From: Enoplolaimus lenunculus
Taxonomy: Eukaryota > Nematoda > Enoplea > Enoplida > Thoracostomopsidae
NCBI GenBank assembly: GCA_030248215.1
Contig: JASANG010000440.1
Location: 62,001 to 126,000, forward strand
Length of the DNA stretch: 64,000 nucleotides
Reading direction: 5' to 3'
The notes under the pieces: generated by a model
Told to the model about the DNA's origin: nothing
Seen by the model: only the letters and a program-made list of their open reading frames with translations
Databases searched by the model: none
Position numbers and translations under genes: made by a program
In this document: in pieces, positions 11,745 to 23,105 of the stretch
Position numbering within the stretch: the first letter of the stretch is position 1
Layout of the letters: the number at the start of each line of letters is the position of its first letter

Positions 11745-11922
11745 TTAACTCTTTCTCACATGAATATTTTCTATTTGCCCTGAGACCTACTTTTATGCTA
11801 GGATTCGAACTCCAGTGAGTGGAGTGGGAGGCGGTTACCATCACCAATCAGCTATAGGAGATTGACGCTCGAGCCCGAGGGGGCTCTCACGTCTTGTGGT
11901 GAGTTAGTACTATGTATACGTG
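11745..11922 (-). mobile_element. Family E (TTAA) MITE with tRNA-like module, one end missing
   Basis: TTAA followed by CTCTTTCTCACATGAATATT, then the reverse complement of the tRNA-like module seen in the copies at 18543 and 38936 (B box as GGATTCGAACTCC, A box as ATCAGCTATAGG). The second terminal repeat is absent; the copy joins directly to the right end of the host hAT element. Confidence 0.7.
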
Positions 11923-12417
11923 TCGCACCCTGCCGCAAACCCGTTCAATCTTTTAAAACTCAACTTTTTGTGCAACTCAAATTGCGTTTGGTTTCTGATT
12001 TGAAACGGTTACATTTCATTTCGAATATTTGATATTTTTCTATCCGCAATATCTGTTGCGCATCCCGAGATCTGACGCGAAAAAATAATTTTTGAAAAAA
12101 TTTAGCAAAAGATGACAGTCTCATTGTTGCTTATGAATGTCCTGTTGTGAAATTTGTGTATTTTTATTATCGATTTTGTTTTTTTTGCAAATACAAAGCA
12201 TCGAAAATATTGGGATATTGAATGGTTGTTTGCTGGGTAGTTTAATTTAAGTTTTTCCTTGGTTAAATCTTGACAAAAGTTTTTTGGTTTGTGTACGTAA
12301 AATAGAGCAAAACTGACACATCGCAAGGTATAAAGTACGTGGATAGCATCCGGAGGTACAGGCATACTTCACTGTCGACCGGAATCCGTCGGCAATATTC
12401 TTAATTTCATTAAGTAG

Positions 12418-12789
12418 CAGGACCCAACCTGAATTATAAATAATTCCGGAACCAAAAAAGGGAAATTAAAATAATGCCGAGTTTTCTACCGGAATCGGAA
12501 CCGGATTTTACAAACAGGTCCACCGGAGCTCATTTTATCCAAAATTTTGTTGTCAGTCTCATGCGACCACTGATTGCTTAATTTGAAGTTTTCAGGAAAT
12601 CCTGCGAAATTCTTAGCTTTCAGCAGATTTGACCCCTGACCGATGAGTTCAATAAAATACATTTTGAAGCAAAACTGCTACAACTGAGAACACCGAAATA
12701 TCCGGTAAAAATTGCCAAATTTAATAACGGAACCGAACCGTAGACGATACCGTATTTCCCGGCCGGAAACAGAATTTCGGTTGAACCTG
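12418..12789. mobile_element. Family D hAT-like MITE, divergent
   Basis: CAGGACCCAACCTGAATTAT at the left and ATTTCGGTTGAACCTG at the right resemble the family D termini, with repeated CCGGAACC and GAACCGGATTTT motifs inside. No intact target duplication was found, so ends are provisional. Confidence 0.5.
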
Positions 12790-12862
12790 ATTTCTTTGTT
12801 TCATTGCTTATCAATTTACATATCCAGCGAATGAGACAGGCTTCAAAATATGCTTAATTCTA

Positions 12863-13052
12863 CGCTGCAAAAATGGTGAGTCAAACTGAGTCTCTCCGAA
12901 ATAGGCTGTCGGCTCCGCCTGAGTCAAATTCGACTAATTTAGCGGCTCAGTAACTCGAATTTGATTCTGGCGGAGTCTAATTTTGACTCAGTTTGTGAAG
13001 TCAGTAAAAGCCTATTTCGGAGAGTCAATTTGACTCACCATTTTTTACAGTG
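12863..13052. mobile_element. Family C palindromic MITE
   Basis: CGCTGCAAAAATGGTGAGTC at the left and CCATTTTTTACAGTG at the right, flanked by TA on both sides. The interior shows paired GAGTCAAATT and AATTTGACTC modules. Confidence 0.75.
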
Positions 13053-13161
13053 TACAAAAAATGTATATGCGGTCGCAAATTTGCAAACGCAATCGTTTAA
13101 ACAATACTTTTCACTTTGTTTTGTCGATTACTTTCACCAACAGTGGATGATGCGTACTTTA

Positions 13162-13435
13162 ACAAGAGTATGCAACTGGGTACGTTCAGTGTAGAAAAGA
13201 ATGTACCTGCACGAGTTGCGTTTTTACCCTGCCATCTTTTATTTAGAGGGGGTACAATCTATGCGAACCATGACACTTTATCTATATGGCAACAAATTGC
13301 TCCGGTTACAATTTAATTTAGGGTTATTGCATGGGACAGCGGCCCTTCTCTAAACGAAAGGAGGTTCGGCCAAAAACGCAACGCCCGTTGGTACATTTTG
13401 AACCATGCGGAACCCAAATAGTTGCACACTCTTGT
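13162..13435. mobile_element. Family F MITE (ACAAGAGTATGC ends)
   Basis: ACAAGAGTATGCAACTGGG at the left and GTTGCACACTCTTGT at the right are inverted. Internal blocks AGAAAAGAATGTACC and GGGTTATTGCATG are shared with the copy at 20920-21195. Confidence 0.7.
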
Positions 13436-13674
13436 ATTATGCGCTCTTGCTTACACAACGTCGAAATTTGGTTTCACTAGCAAGCCAACAAACCAAAACC
13501 ACACAGAACTTTTCGTTACAAGGCGGTATGTACCAACTTTTCGTATCTGGTTATTTTTGCCAGAAAATACGGCGTTCTTAAACTCTTCATTTTCATTATA
13601 CACATTTCAGTCAAGTATACACATATTCAACTGTCGTATATTTACTCAGCCTGATCTGGTCAACCACGAATTAG

Positions 13675-13830
13675 GCCTGCAAGTTCCAAAACGACAACAA
13701 CAACAACAACAACAGTACATCGCCTGATCAACCGGAAGACCACTCGTTGCCAAGCTTAACCTGGAGTCATATGAATACACGATTTCAAATGACATTCAAT
13801 CAATATTTGCTCGAAAAAATTCAAATTGTC
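13675..13830 (+). CDS. tentative Asn-rich exon
   Basis: After a possible acceptor (CGAATTAG) one frame reads ACKFQND, then a run of Asn from a CAA/AAC microsatellite, then STSPDQPEDHSLPSLTWSHM, and stops at about 13830. The composition is coding-like, but the acceptor is weak and no donor links it to the gene at 14781. It could be an upstream or terminal exon of that gene, or chance. Confidence 0.2.
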
Positions 13831-13927
13831 TGAATATTTTGAGTAAAATTCCCAGTTCTTTTATGACAAATCTGATACCTGAGTATGGATACTGATCCTT
13901 ATTAAATGATCAATAAAATTACTCGCC

Positions 13928-13972
13928 ATGTCTGTGGGATCAGATTGCGAACAAATCCCTGACAGGGTTCAG
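13928..13972 (+). CDS. tentative small exon ending at a GT donor
   Basis: A short frame MSVGSDCEQIPDRVQ ends exactly at a plausible donor (GGTTCAG|GTAATA) in phase 0, the phase needed to join the exon at 14781. The upstream boundary is unresolved. It is recorded because it could be the 5' start of the next gene. Confidence 0.2.
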
Positions 13973-14421
13973 GTAATATTTGCTGGGTGGGGTGTGGCAT
14001 TATACAGATGTGAGGTTTGGAGCAACGATGAAGCGTCGAATGTCGAAGGCCAGATTTGTGATGGATCTCTAATGTCTCGACTCTTCGGTTGTGAACATTT
14101 TGCGATTCAAACTGTTTGTTAAATGTTAACCATTTAATTCCAACCGTATCGTTAAACATTTTTGCGTTCGTCAGTGTTTGAGCAATATTTTAGACAGGCA
14201 TATAACCAGGAAAGATTGTCTGACGGCTCAAGATTCTTTGAATTCATGGACCAAATACCAGATTTTTCACATCGGAATCACACAGTTCTATAGTCGTTGC
14301 TCGCAAAGACTCGCCAAATTGAGATCTAAGCTTCAGATCAGGTTTTAGAACATAAACTAAATTTATTTTCGCTATGAATCCATTTTCTTTATTTGGTTGA
14401 ATAATCTTGCGTCTGTCTCTG

Positions 14422-14630
14422 CACTGCAAGAAATGGTGAGTCAGATTGACTCCCTCCGAAATAGGCTCTACGGGTCTACACAAACTGAGTCGAATTCGAC
14501 TCCGCCGGTGTCAAACATAAAACTCAGGGAGTCGAATTTGACTCTGGCGGAGTCGAATTCGGCTCAGTTTGTGTAGTCCCGTAGAGCCTATTTCGGAGGG
14601 AGTCATTTTGACTCACCATTTTTTGCGGTG
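14422..14630. mobile_element. Family C palindromic MITE
   Basis: CACTGCAAGAAATGGTGAG to CTCACCATTTTTTGCGGTG, flanked by TG on both sides. It is a near-perfect hairpin built from CGAATTTGACTC-type modules and ATAGGCTCTACGGG with its complement. Confidence 0.8.
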
Positions 14631-14780
14631 TGCAGATTTTGATTTTGTATGGCTGAGTTTAAACGAAGATTTGAGTTCGCACCGCTACTGCAGTGAAGTC
14701 TTTCGCTAAGGCACTGCTAAAACGTTTTGTGTTTTGGATGTCGATTGGTATGGCTGTGTACTTAACGTTTATAATTTCAG

Positions 14781-17700
14781 GATTACCTGCTCCGACTGTC
14801 AACGGCGAGCTGGCCTTCAACGAAACTTTGCTCGACCAGCGGCTGCTCGCAAATGCGATTTAGTCCTTCGATGTCAAACTCTGTTCGCGAATTAATGACA
14901 AAAATTACTCGAAGCCTTGGATGTGAAGGTGCGGAACTGCATCCATGTGACTATTCGCCAAGTACAAACATGACAGTTTTGAAGGTGAGTGCTATCCAAA
15001 CAAGACTCAGGATGTCATTAGCAACGAAACGCATCAACATTTCAGTTCGGAAGTCGAGATGTCACAATTTGTTGGAATGTCATGGTCGCGTATACAAGAG
15101 TATCAAGGGTGGATCCAGTGGGGATGGGGGGTGCATCCACCCATCTGCTGCCGAATTGTTTCAGGAATGAAAACCAATGTAAGCATTAATGGCACTTATG
15201 GTGATTTTTGAATATACGGGAAAAAGAACATAAAACATCTTCCTCCAAGTAACAACCAGGATATTATGGGATCAAAAATTTATGCAACATCCGCTTTAAT
15301 GAGTGCATCTACTCTACTTTGAGGTTCTACTCGTTAGCGATACACACATGCATACATACGTATATGTCTGGGCCAATACTTAACATTTTCCACTTGTGCA
15401 ACCCCCACCATGAATTTCTGGATCATCCACTGAAAGTATCAAGCTGTTCTAACCAATTTAGTGTTTTGTTCAAGGCTTTGAGTTTAGGTTTAGACATTGG
15501 CTTAGTTTAGCATTAGGATTAATTCTAATCAAATATATACTGCAAAAAATGGTGAGTCAAATTGACTGTCTCCGAAACAGGCTTTTCGGGACTATACAGA
15601 GTCAAATTCGACTCTGCCCGAGTCAATTAAGATGTTCGGTTTTTTACTATGAAGTTTCTCACTCGAGTGTTTAGCCGGCGGATTCTTTCTCTTTTATGAC
15701 GAGCGTAAGTCTAGGACGCATAAACGTCTCAATATCTTGATTTCAATTTTAGTTTAACCCAAAATAGTGAATATGATTTGTAGTTTGTGTATCATACATC
15801 TTAACATACAAACACAAGATTGTTTTGTGTCAGGAGATCTTAAAAATGTTTCCTTCGACAAATTTTCCACGTTCGATTCAATCTCAACTCGTCACAATTC
15901 CTGTCGATTTGCCTATTTCTGAAGCTTGTTGCCAGATTCAACGGTGAGTTCAAAACGAATATTGGACAATGTTTATCGTTGTTACACTGCAAAAAATGGT
16001 AAGTCAAATTGACTCTCTTCGAAATAGGCTTTTCCGAACTACACAAATTGAGTCAAATTCAACTCTGCCAGAGTAAACATTCGACTTATCCTAGTCGCTG
16101 AGTGAGTCGAATTTGACTCTGGCGAAGTCGAATTTGACTCAGTTTGTGTAGACCCGTAGACCCGTAGAGCCTATTTCGTAGAGAGTCAATTTGACTCACC
16201 ATTTTTGCAGGAGTAGTCACTTAAATCCCAATTCAATAGATTTTAATGGCCCTGAGAGCGTCATTTGAGTCAAAAACTTTGGTTCCGGCAATATTTCAGT
16301 TATCGCTGCGAGTTTTGCAGTCTCAAACCTAAAATTTAGCACAAAAAACTTGAAGTGCCAGAGTTATCGTTACCAACCTTTGCCTGTCCAAAAATAAATA
16401 AAAAATACTGAAACATTTATTATTTTCCATTTTTTCTTAAAAGAATCCGCTTTGACTGACACATTATAGTATTTTAAGCTGTTTTGCTAAAACTTACAGC
16501 TTTTGTAATATATACAAAGGCTTCACATCAGGCGTTAGGTGTGCGAGTAGAATTAGGCTTAATCTTGTTCGGAAAAGGCATAAAACGTGCCCATGGAACC
16601 GTTATGGTCTTATGTAAATTTTTACAATACATTTTCGTCGTGTTTGCAGTATCATCTCACAGTCAACGAATCAGCGTTCAATATCGTTTACGACTGTTAT
16701 ATTTCGATGTATTAACAACATTATGCACCATTGCACCCCTCAGCAAAGTCAGCGAATCGCTTCGTACACCGACGTTCTGATACATTTGACTCCAATAATG
16801 TTTCCACAAGTTATGGGAGACACTGAAACGTTTGTTCGCGCTGCCAGGTAAATATTATACCTTTTCTCTAAAGTTGTCAACCGTACAGGTCAGCACCGGT
16901 TCTACACTCAAAATAATATTTCTGATATTTAAGAAAAAATTCTTTCTTTTATAAAAAAATCAAGCAGCCACAAAATTTTTAAAAACAAAACCTTCAAAAA
17001 TAAAAAGTTCTGAAAATAAACGTTTTCCAGTTATTTTAAAAAATAAAAAAAAACATCAGAAAAAACTGGGAAACGTTGACTGGGAAACGTTGACGGTAGT
17101 GTAGATTCCTGTAAATACGTATCCGGTCTCATATTGGTAAAGGATCCATTGCGGGCCCATGTAAACATCAGGAGCGGAACGTACTTTTGTGGGACTGCAA
17201 TAGAGTAAAGCTTAAGCTTTAGACTAATTTTGTTGCTTGACTTAGGCTTAGGCTTGTGAATATGCTCATTCTTACGCTTAGGCTTAGGCTTAGGAATAAG
17301 CTTATAATACTGTTCCGCCGCTGTTATTTACATTGGCCGCAACTTATAAATTGTTCCGTATTCTATCCGCTTGCGAAGTCTGGCGTTATTTTGTTCCATA
17401 ACTTTTGATCAAGAAATGGCTGAATCTGTCCCTGTGTACCGATTGGACGCTGTAATATTTTTCGTCGCTTTACACAGTTTGATCAGAGTGCAACCGGAGA
17501 CGGAAAAACCTGAGCCGGAGGTCAACTCATTTTGCCGCAGTCGAAGACGACAAAAAATTTAACTTTAAGCAGTATTGCGAACTGTTGTTTTTGAGCTGCG
17601 TTTTTGAGAAATTTTGGCAATTATTAAGCATTTCAAAATAGCTTCAAAATTCTACACAACATCATTAGCGCACCAATTTTATTAAAGAACGAAAAATTTC

Positions 17701-20700
17701 ACTACCGAAATTGGCGGAACCCCCGGCATCTGCTTTACTGGAGCCAGAGGCAGACTTCCGGATTTACCCTGGTACATGACATGGGTTTGACAAATCTTGT
17801 ATGCGTCACTGGTTGCAACCTGAAGGCTTATGACCTGGAGGGCAAGCAATCAAAATAATCAAAGCGTATCAATAAATCCAGCCAATCGGGTGGGAATCGG
17901 CGAAATATTTGGATCGCGTCCCGAAAAACCAATGGCTCACCGAACTGTTGTTCCCGGCACTTAATTATTTTAGCGATGTATCCATTACAGCCATCTGCGA
18001 ATAGAAAATATTTATTCAGTATAAAACACCCACGCAAACAATATTATCGAGTTGCCATAGGATCACAAGCGACATAAAAGGCTTTTTTGAACATTCAATT
18101 GAATAAAATAGTCAGCGTTCGAACAACATTTTCCGTTAGCGCTGGAGTTTCATTGAATTTTCAACGTATTTATTTCAACTTGAAAGTTAAGTTTGCGCTA
18201 TAAAGCAAAGGCCCATGTTACTTTAAAGGGCGTCAAGGTTTCTGGTGGGTCTATAAAAGAGTAGGTTCAGATTCTAGATTACATTTTTTGCTTAGGCTTT
18301 AGGCTTAGGAATTCATTTTGGCAACGCTTAGACTTAGACTTAGGAATACGCTTAATCTACTGTTGCGCCCCTTAAAGTAACATTGGCCAATGCAAAATTA
18401 CGTAGACGTGTTTCACGATATCACGTGGATTGAGCTGTTTACGCAAGCCAAATTGTAAGCGAGGGCGGAAGAAATGAATCAGAAATTAATAAAATTTTCT
18501 GAACAAACTCCGGGTTGAAACGACACTAGTTGAATTTGTCAGTTAACCCCTTCTCACATTGAGCTGCCTACAGGCAACTCAACGCAGTGTATACACGTTA
18601 AATAACATATCGCACCGTGTTTAACAATTGCAACCCGTATACATAGTACGAAATCACCACAAGACGTGAGACCCCCATCGGGCTCGAGCGTCAACCTCCT
18701 ATAGCTGAGTGGTGATGGTAAGCGCCTCCCACTCCAGTCACTGGACTTCGAATCCTACATAAAGGTATGTCTCATGGAAACTAGAAAATATTCATGTGAG
18801 AAAGGGTTAAAATAATAATTTGGAAATTGGTTGCAAAGATTTGTTACCAAGCTCAGAGGCGGATCAAATAATTTTTGATGGGGGGTCGGGTTGGCAAATG
18901 TTATGAAACGCAAAAATTGTTTTTTCGCTGACTACGAAGTTATTGAACTGTGACACGTTTTATTGTGGACCCCTCTCGTCCTCTCGGCTTGATTGCAAGG
19001 TCAATTATTCTTATTCTGACTCGGGATCTGCCACTACGGGATTTTCGGGATGTACTGATAGCGTTCTTTGGCCCCGTTATGTACAATTCTGTCAGATACG
19101 CAACAGCATATTCTCTGTTCAACCGTCCTTAACGATTTTTACCATAACCTACATTTTTGTTTTGACATACAATATTTCAGTTGCTTTATCGGTGGTGTCC
19201 CTGCTAAATACAATTTCTTCTGTACGCCCTTGAAGCCGGCGAATCTCTGATCCAGAGTGGCAGGACTGAACTGGTACCAGAAATCCAAAAATCGACCCTG
19301 GCAAATGATATAAAGCGACAAATTACTTTTAGAAAAGCTGTTTGGCCAATGTAAAGAACAGGGACGGAACAGTATTATAAGCATATTCGTTAGCCTAAGC
19401 CTAAGCCTATTCCTAAGCCTAATCCTAAGCGTAATAATGAGTATACTCCTATGCCTAAGCCTTAGCATAAGCCTAAAGCAGAGCAAAAAATAGTCTAAAG
19501 TTTAAGCTTACTCTATTGCAGTCCCACAGAAAAACGTTCCGCCCCTGATCTTTACATGGGCCAAAATTCGTTGATATTGGACTCATTTTGCGTAAACAAC
19601 ACTGGTTCAAACCCTTCGATGGAAATTAAAAAATTTCGGATTTCGTAACTGACCTTTTTTGAACAAAAAACTTAATATAAAATTATAATCTTCAAGTCAA
19701 CCTTGCTTAGGCTTAGGCTTAGGAATATGCTTAGACTACTGCTCCGTCCCCGTTCTATACATGGTCCAACATTTCAGAGTATCTGCTTATTTACTAAGTG
19801 TAACTTTTTGCTCATATTTTAGGGATTGCGCTGTACATTTACTGTACAAAAAATCTATCAGAAAAGCGTTTATTTTCGCGTCATAAAAATAATTAAAAAC
19901 GAAAAAAATTTCCATTAAAAATTCGAAAAAGAGTAAAATATTAATAAATTGCTTAAAAATAGTAAAATAATGTATTTTGTCGACGTTTTTGTTGCGCGCA
20001 ACTTATCGCAACCAGCAACCAGAGGCGATCCTTGCCGGACTGGGCCATTCTACAAACGGCCCAACAACGGTGGTCCGTTTCACGTGGGTACTCTATGGCT
20101 CTACGTAGGCCTCCGAGACGCGCTTCAAGCGTGGTTGACGTCATTTTTCAGGGTCATTCTTTTGATGGCAGATTGTTGCGATACCATATTTGTCAAACCG
20201 ATCCACGCTGGCGGTCTCAAACGCTTGTCAACGTCAGCGGGAACAACATCCGGCAACACTTCACATCCATACACTCCAACAGTTCCTAAACAACAAGACG
20301 CAGACATTGGAAGCCATCAGGAAGATGAACGAAACGATATGTGGAAGGTAAATGACAAAGTATCCGGGCAACGATGGAAGGAAGTACTGGAAAACCCACA
20401 ACAAGGACAGGATGCAATAGTTGAAATTGAATCCGGACCACAAGAACACGTACATCAACCAGCGAACAAACAACCGGATTATGGACAAGAGAATGGTAGT
20501 ACAACAAGTGATCAACACGGAGAAATGATGGGCGGAATGCCAAATGATATGTTCGATGGTGACGATTGTGACGCAGACCAAATGTCAGGTAAGCGCTGAT
20601 TGTACTTTTTGATACACTGGACTAAAAAACACAATAATTGGAGGGATCCCATCGTCCGTTTGCCACAAATTTTCTGTCTGCCAAGAACTCCAGATTTGTC

Positions 20701-21660
20701 TGTGTTCTTCCAGGTTGTGGCGTTTTCCACTGGCGGATTCAAGATGTTTCTGGTGTGATGCCGGGACCGCAGAGGTTTTCATAACTGGGACCAGAAAGTA
20801 GTTAAAATGTACATAAAACGATTTCTTCTGTGTTTTCAGATTTCATTTAGAGTTTAAAAACGAGTGTTTTTAAGTTAATTTGTTGATTTTAGAAAGTTTC
20901 AACGATCACTCAATTAAAGACAAGAGTATGCCCCACTGGGCAAATTCTGTGTAGAAAAAATGTACCCAGCGCGCGTTGATATTTTCGCCTTCCCCACCCC
21001 TTTATTTACACGGGGGTACAACCTGTGCAAATTATGCCACTTAATGTGTCCGGCAACAAATTGTCCCGCTTATAATTTAATTTAGGGTTATTGCATGTGA
21101 CAGCGACACCGCCTCTAAACAAGGGGAGGTCGGCCAAAAACGCACCGCGATCGTACATTTTGTACCATGCCGAACCCAAAGAAGTTCACTCTTGTATCAT
21201 TCATTTTTGATTTTAGTAATTCAAACGAATAAAAAACATTCCACAGCACTTCACGTCGGCGATACAAGCCCCGATACGTTTCAAATCTTAGAATTATAGT
21301 TTAAATTTTAATATTTCAGACATTCTGCAATACCTGTCGTCACTTGAAGAACTTCTCGCTTCGACTAGCGATCAGTTAAAGCGAACCGATAGCGTAACCC
21401 AGTTCAAGAATGCAAATCAATCAATAAATTACCCAATTCCACACACAACAATGATGACGTCATCGACAGATTCAGGCTTGGATGACTGTGACCAAGATAG
21501 ATCATCATTATCATTAGCAATACATGATACTGGATACCAAGATGGATCATCATTGTGTGGTGATGACACTGAAAACGAGTACACGTCAAGTAGTGTAATC
21601 AACGAAATTCTACACACTCCGACATCTGATTTGTATCAGTTGGCTTATCTCGAACGGTAG
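14781..21660 (+). CDS. uncharacterised multi-exon gene
   Basis: Exons supported by splice signals and matching phase: 14781-14984 (TAATTTCAG...GAAG|GTGAGT), 15046-15099 or a little longer, perhaps a 30-bp exon 15675-15704, 15834-15943 (TTTTGTGTCAG...ACG|GTGAGT), 16650-16847 (TGTTTGCAG...CCAG|GTAAAT), 17379 to about 17483, 19000 to about 19125, 20152 (or further 5') to 20588 (TTTTTCAG...TCAG|GTAAGC) and the terminal exon 21320-21660 (AATATTTCAG, stop TAG). The 15834, 16650, 17379 and 19000 exons chain in consistent phases; the link from 19000 to 20152 is unresolved. The middle is hydrophobic and helical (QRIASYTDVLIHLTPIMFPQ; LPLRDFRDVLIAFFGPVMY), perhaps HEAT/ARM-like. The C-terminal exons are acidic, Gln- and Ser-rich (NDMFDGDDCDADQMSDIL; STDSGLDDCDQDRSS) and probably disordered. 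I do not recognise the family. The start is not seen. Confidence 0.5.
15108..15433. mobile_element. Family I hAT-like MITE next to an exon
   Basis: AAGGGTGGATCCAGTGGGG at the left and TTTCTGGATCATCCACTG at the right are inverted. Near-identical flanks (AGAGTATC before, AAAGTATC after) look like an 8-bp target duplication with one change. It lies just after the exon at 15046. Confidence 0.6.
15539..15635. mobile_element. Family C MITE, left half only
   Basis: ACTGCAAAAAATGGTGAGTC and the ACAGAGTCAAATTCGACTC modules are present, but the complementary right arm is missing. Confidence 0.65.
15985..16211. mobile_element. Family C palindromic MITE
   Basis: CACTGCAAAAAATGGTAAG to ACTCACCATTTTTGCAGG, preceded by TA. 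The arms pair over most of their length. It lies in the intron following the exon at 15834. Confidence 0.75.
17154..17338. mobile_element. Family A MITE
   Basis: GGCCCATGTAAACATCAGG start and TTATTTACATTGGCC end, with TTAGGCTTAGGCTT repeats. It ends about 40 bp before the exon at 17379. Confidence 0.75.
17484..17771. mobile_element. Family D hAT-like MITE abutting an exon
   Basis: CAGAGTGCAACCGGAGACGG at the left and CTTCCGGATTTACCCTG at the right. Its first base follows directly on the last base at which the exon starting at 17379 is in the phase required by the next exon. No matching 8-bp flank was found. Confidence 0.6.
18210..18388. mobile_element. Family B MITE
   Basis: GGCCCATGTTACTTTAAAGG start and CCTTAAAGTAACATTGGCC end, with ATTCTAGATTACATTTTTTG and TTAGGC repeats between. 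Intronic. Confidence 0.8.
18543..18810 (+). mobile_element. Family E piggyBac-like MITE carrying a tRNA-like module
   Basis: TTAA on both sides, termini CCCCTTCTCACATTGAG and CATGTGAGAAAGGG. Inside is an A-box-like TAGCTGAGTGGTGATGG (18702) and a B-box-like ACTTCGAATCC (about 18745), spaced as in a tRNA gene. TTAA target use and a CCC start are piggyBac hallmarks. No transposase. Intronic in the same orientation as the gene. Confidence 0.8.
18853..18985. mobile_element. Family I-like hAT MITE, degraded
   Basis: CAGAGGCGGATCAAATAATT, GGGGGGTCGGG and TTTTTTCGCTGACTACGAAG resemble the piece at 32096-32215. The right side (GGACCCCTCTCGTCCTC) supplies the polypyrimidine tract just before the acceptor of the exon at 19000. 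Confidence 0.45.
19344..19562. mobile_element. Family A MITE
   Basis: GGCCAATGTAAAGAACAGGG to GATCTTTACATGGGCC with CCTAAGCC repeats and CACAGAAAAACGTTCCGCC near the right end. Intronic. Confidence 0.8.
19703..19768. mobile_element. Family A2 MITE fragment
   Basis: TTAGGCTTAGGCTTAGG followed by the A2 right end GTTCTATACATGGTCC; the left half is missing. Confidence 0.6.
20920..21195. mobile_element. Family F MITE
   Basis: ACAAGAGTATGCCCCACTGG to GAAGTTCACTCTTGT, with GGGTTATTGCATG and AAAAACGCACCGCG inside. It lies within the last intron of the gene at 14.8-21.7 kb. Confidence 0.7.
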
Positions 21661-21886
21661 ATAAGCGTAAAAATTGTGACTAAAATACTAAAATCGGTCT
21701 ATCGATTGAATTTATGTATATTACTACGCTTTTATGTATTGATTTATTTTATTGTTTGTTAAAAATTGGGCTGTTAGCCTCGAAACTTTTGATTGTGAAA
21801 CACATTCGACCACCGCGACACTGTATAACTCGCTCCTAGTGGAATTGCAAAATGTATTTTGCAGCAAGCGTCTATTGTATAACTCG

Positions 21887-22090
21887 GGCCAATGTTATTT
21901 TACAGGCAGAACAGTAGATTAAACGTATTCCTAAAAGCCTAAGCGTTGCAAAAATATGTTTCTAAGCCTAAGCCTAAAGTCTAATCCTAAGTCTAAGCCT
22001 AAGCCTAAGCAAAAAATGTAATGTAGAATCTAAACCTACACTTTTATATACCCATCAGAAACCTGGACACCACTTAAAGTAACTCTCGGT
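21887..22090. mobile_element. Family B MITE
   Basis: GGCCAATGTTATTTTACAGG start and the family right-end block CCATCAGAAACCTGGACACC followed by AAAGTAAC; the terminal GGCC on the right is lost. Confidence 0.65.
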
Positions 22091-22450
22091 GAAGCATGCA
22101 AGTTCTGTTTGCGTACTGTATTGCAATTTCGTTTGCTGGCCTCTAAAATTTTACGCCCAATTGCCCATAAAAACTTCAAATCAGTGTTTTCACTCGCAGA
22201 TTTTGTTTTATTGTTGATACCAGCTGTTGTTTGCATTGCCTGTATGCGAAATATTTTGGTCAGAAATGTGGGAACAATTTTTATTCAGGTGGTGAAAGTG
22301 CCACTGGCTTTGAGCTGGTCCGCGAAGAGCATTGATCTTTGATGGACGACCAAGAAGAGATTGAAAAGCCTGCCTATTTTCCGCGTTTTTACATGTTTCA
22401 AGACGTAAACTGTTTAGTTTTGCTGGTAGTTTTCTGAATTTAGAAGTGTT

Positions 22451-22609
22451 GGCCAACGTAAAGAACAGGGGCGGAACAATATTATAAGCATATTCCTAAG
22501 ACTAAGCCTAAGCATAAGCCTAAGCCAAGCAAAAAATTAGTCTAAAGCTTAAGCTTTGTCTATTGCAGTCCCACAGAAAAACATTCCGCCCCTGATCTTT
22601 ACATGGGCC
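22451..22609. mobile_element. Family A MITE with target duplication
   Basis: GGCCAACGTAAAGAACAGGG to GATCTTTACATGGGCC. GAAGTGT lies immediately outside both ends (22443-22449, 22610-22616). Confidence 0.8.
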
Positions 22610-22739
22610 GAAGTGTGAACGGATCCGCTTTCGTTTCCGATGGGTTCCGATTGACATCGACCGTAGGAATCTGTGATAGCGTTCCAGCAGGCAGCCTTGT
22701 TACTCTTATCGACATCTGAATGTTAGAACGCACAGTCAA

Positions 22740-22830
22740 AAGGTTCTAAGCCTGATATTGAATAATCCTAAGCCTAAGCTTATAAACGAACCTAAACCTA
22801 AGTTTATTGAATAAATTGAAGCCTAAGAGA
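22740..22830. repeat. CCTAAGCC-rich remnant
   Basis: Scattered CCTAAGCCTAAGC and ACCTAAACCTAAG strings without recognisable MITE ends; probably a decayed core of family A or B. Confidence 0.4.
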
Positions 22831-23105
22831 ATGGTTGAGTCAGCTCGAGCCTGCAGCAAAAACAAGTGCCCACTGAATATTGACATCATGTATAACTTGG
22901 TTGTGTTTAATAAATTCAAAACATAAATGGCGTTTGGATAAAAATGTATTTTTTACTGGTGCAAAATTTGCGAATTACGATTCTGGTTCAACGAATCGTC
23001 GGTGATTTCAATTGGTTTCCCAATTCAGCCTCAAATCCGCATCAATTTCATTGGTTATTCAACCAACGACCACTGCGCCCCGTCGCTCACGCGTCGGCAG
23101 ACAAA

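Larger units (their letters stand above)
11451..11932. mobile_element. Family D hAT-like MITE hosting two nested elements
   Basis: The outer element runs from CA...CAGGGTGCGACCGG to TCGCACCCTG and is flanked by a perfect 8-bp direct repeat CCGCAAAC (11443-11450 and 11933-11940). A family C MITE sits in its first dinucleotide, and a family E element occupies its interior. Confidence 0.75.

Noticed and set aside
14781-15099. KA1 domain of a MARK/PAR-1 kinase
   Set aside because: A short stretch (CDY...WNVMV) resembles KA1, but the following exons do not continue the domain and no kinase exons are seen; the match is too weak to name.
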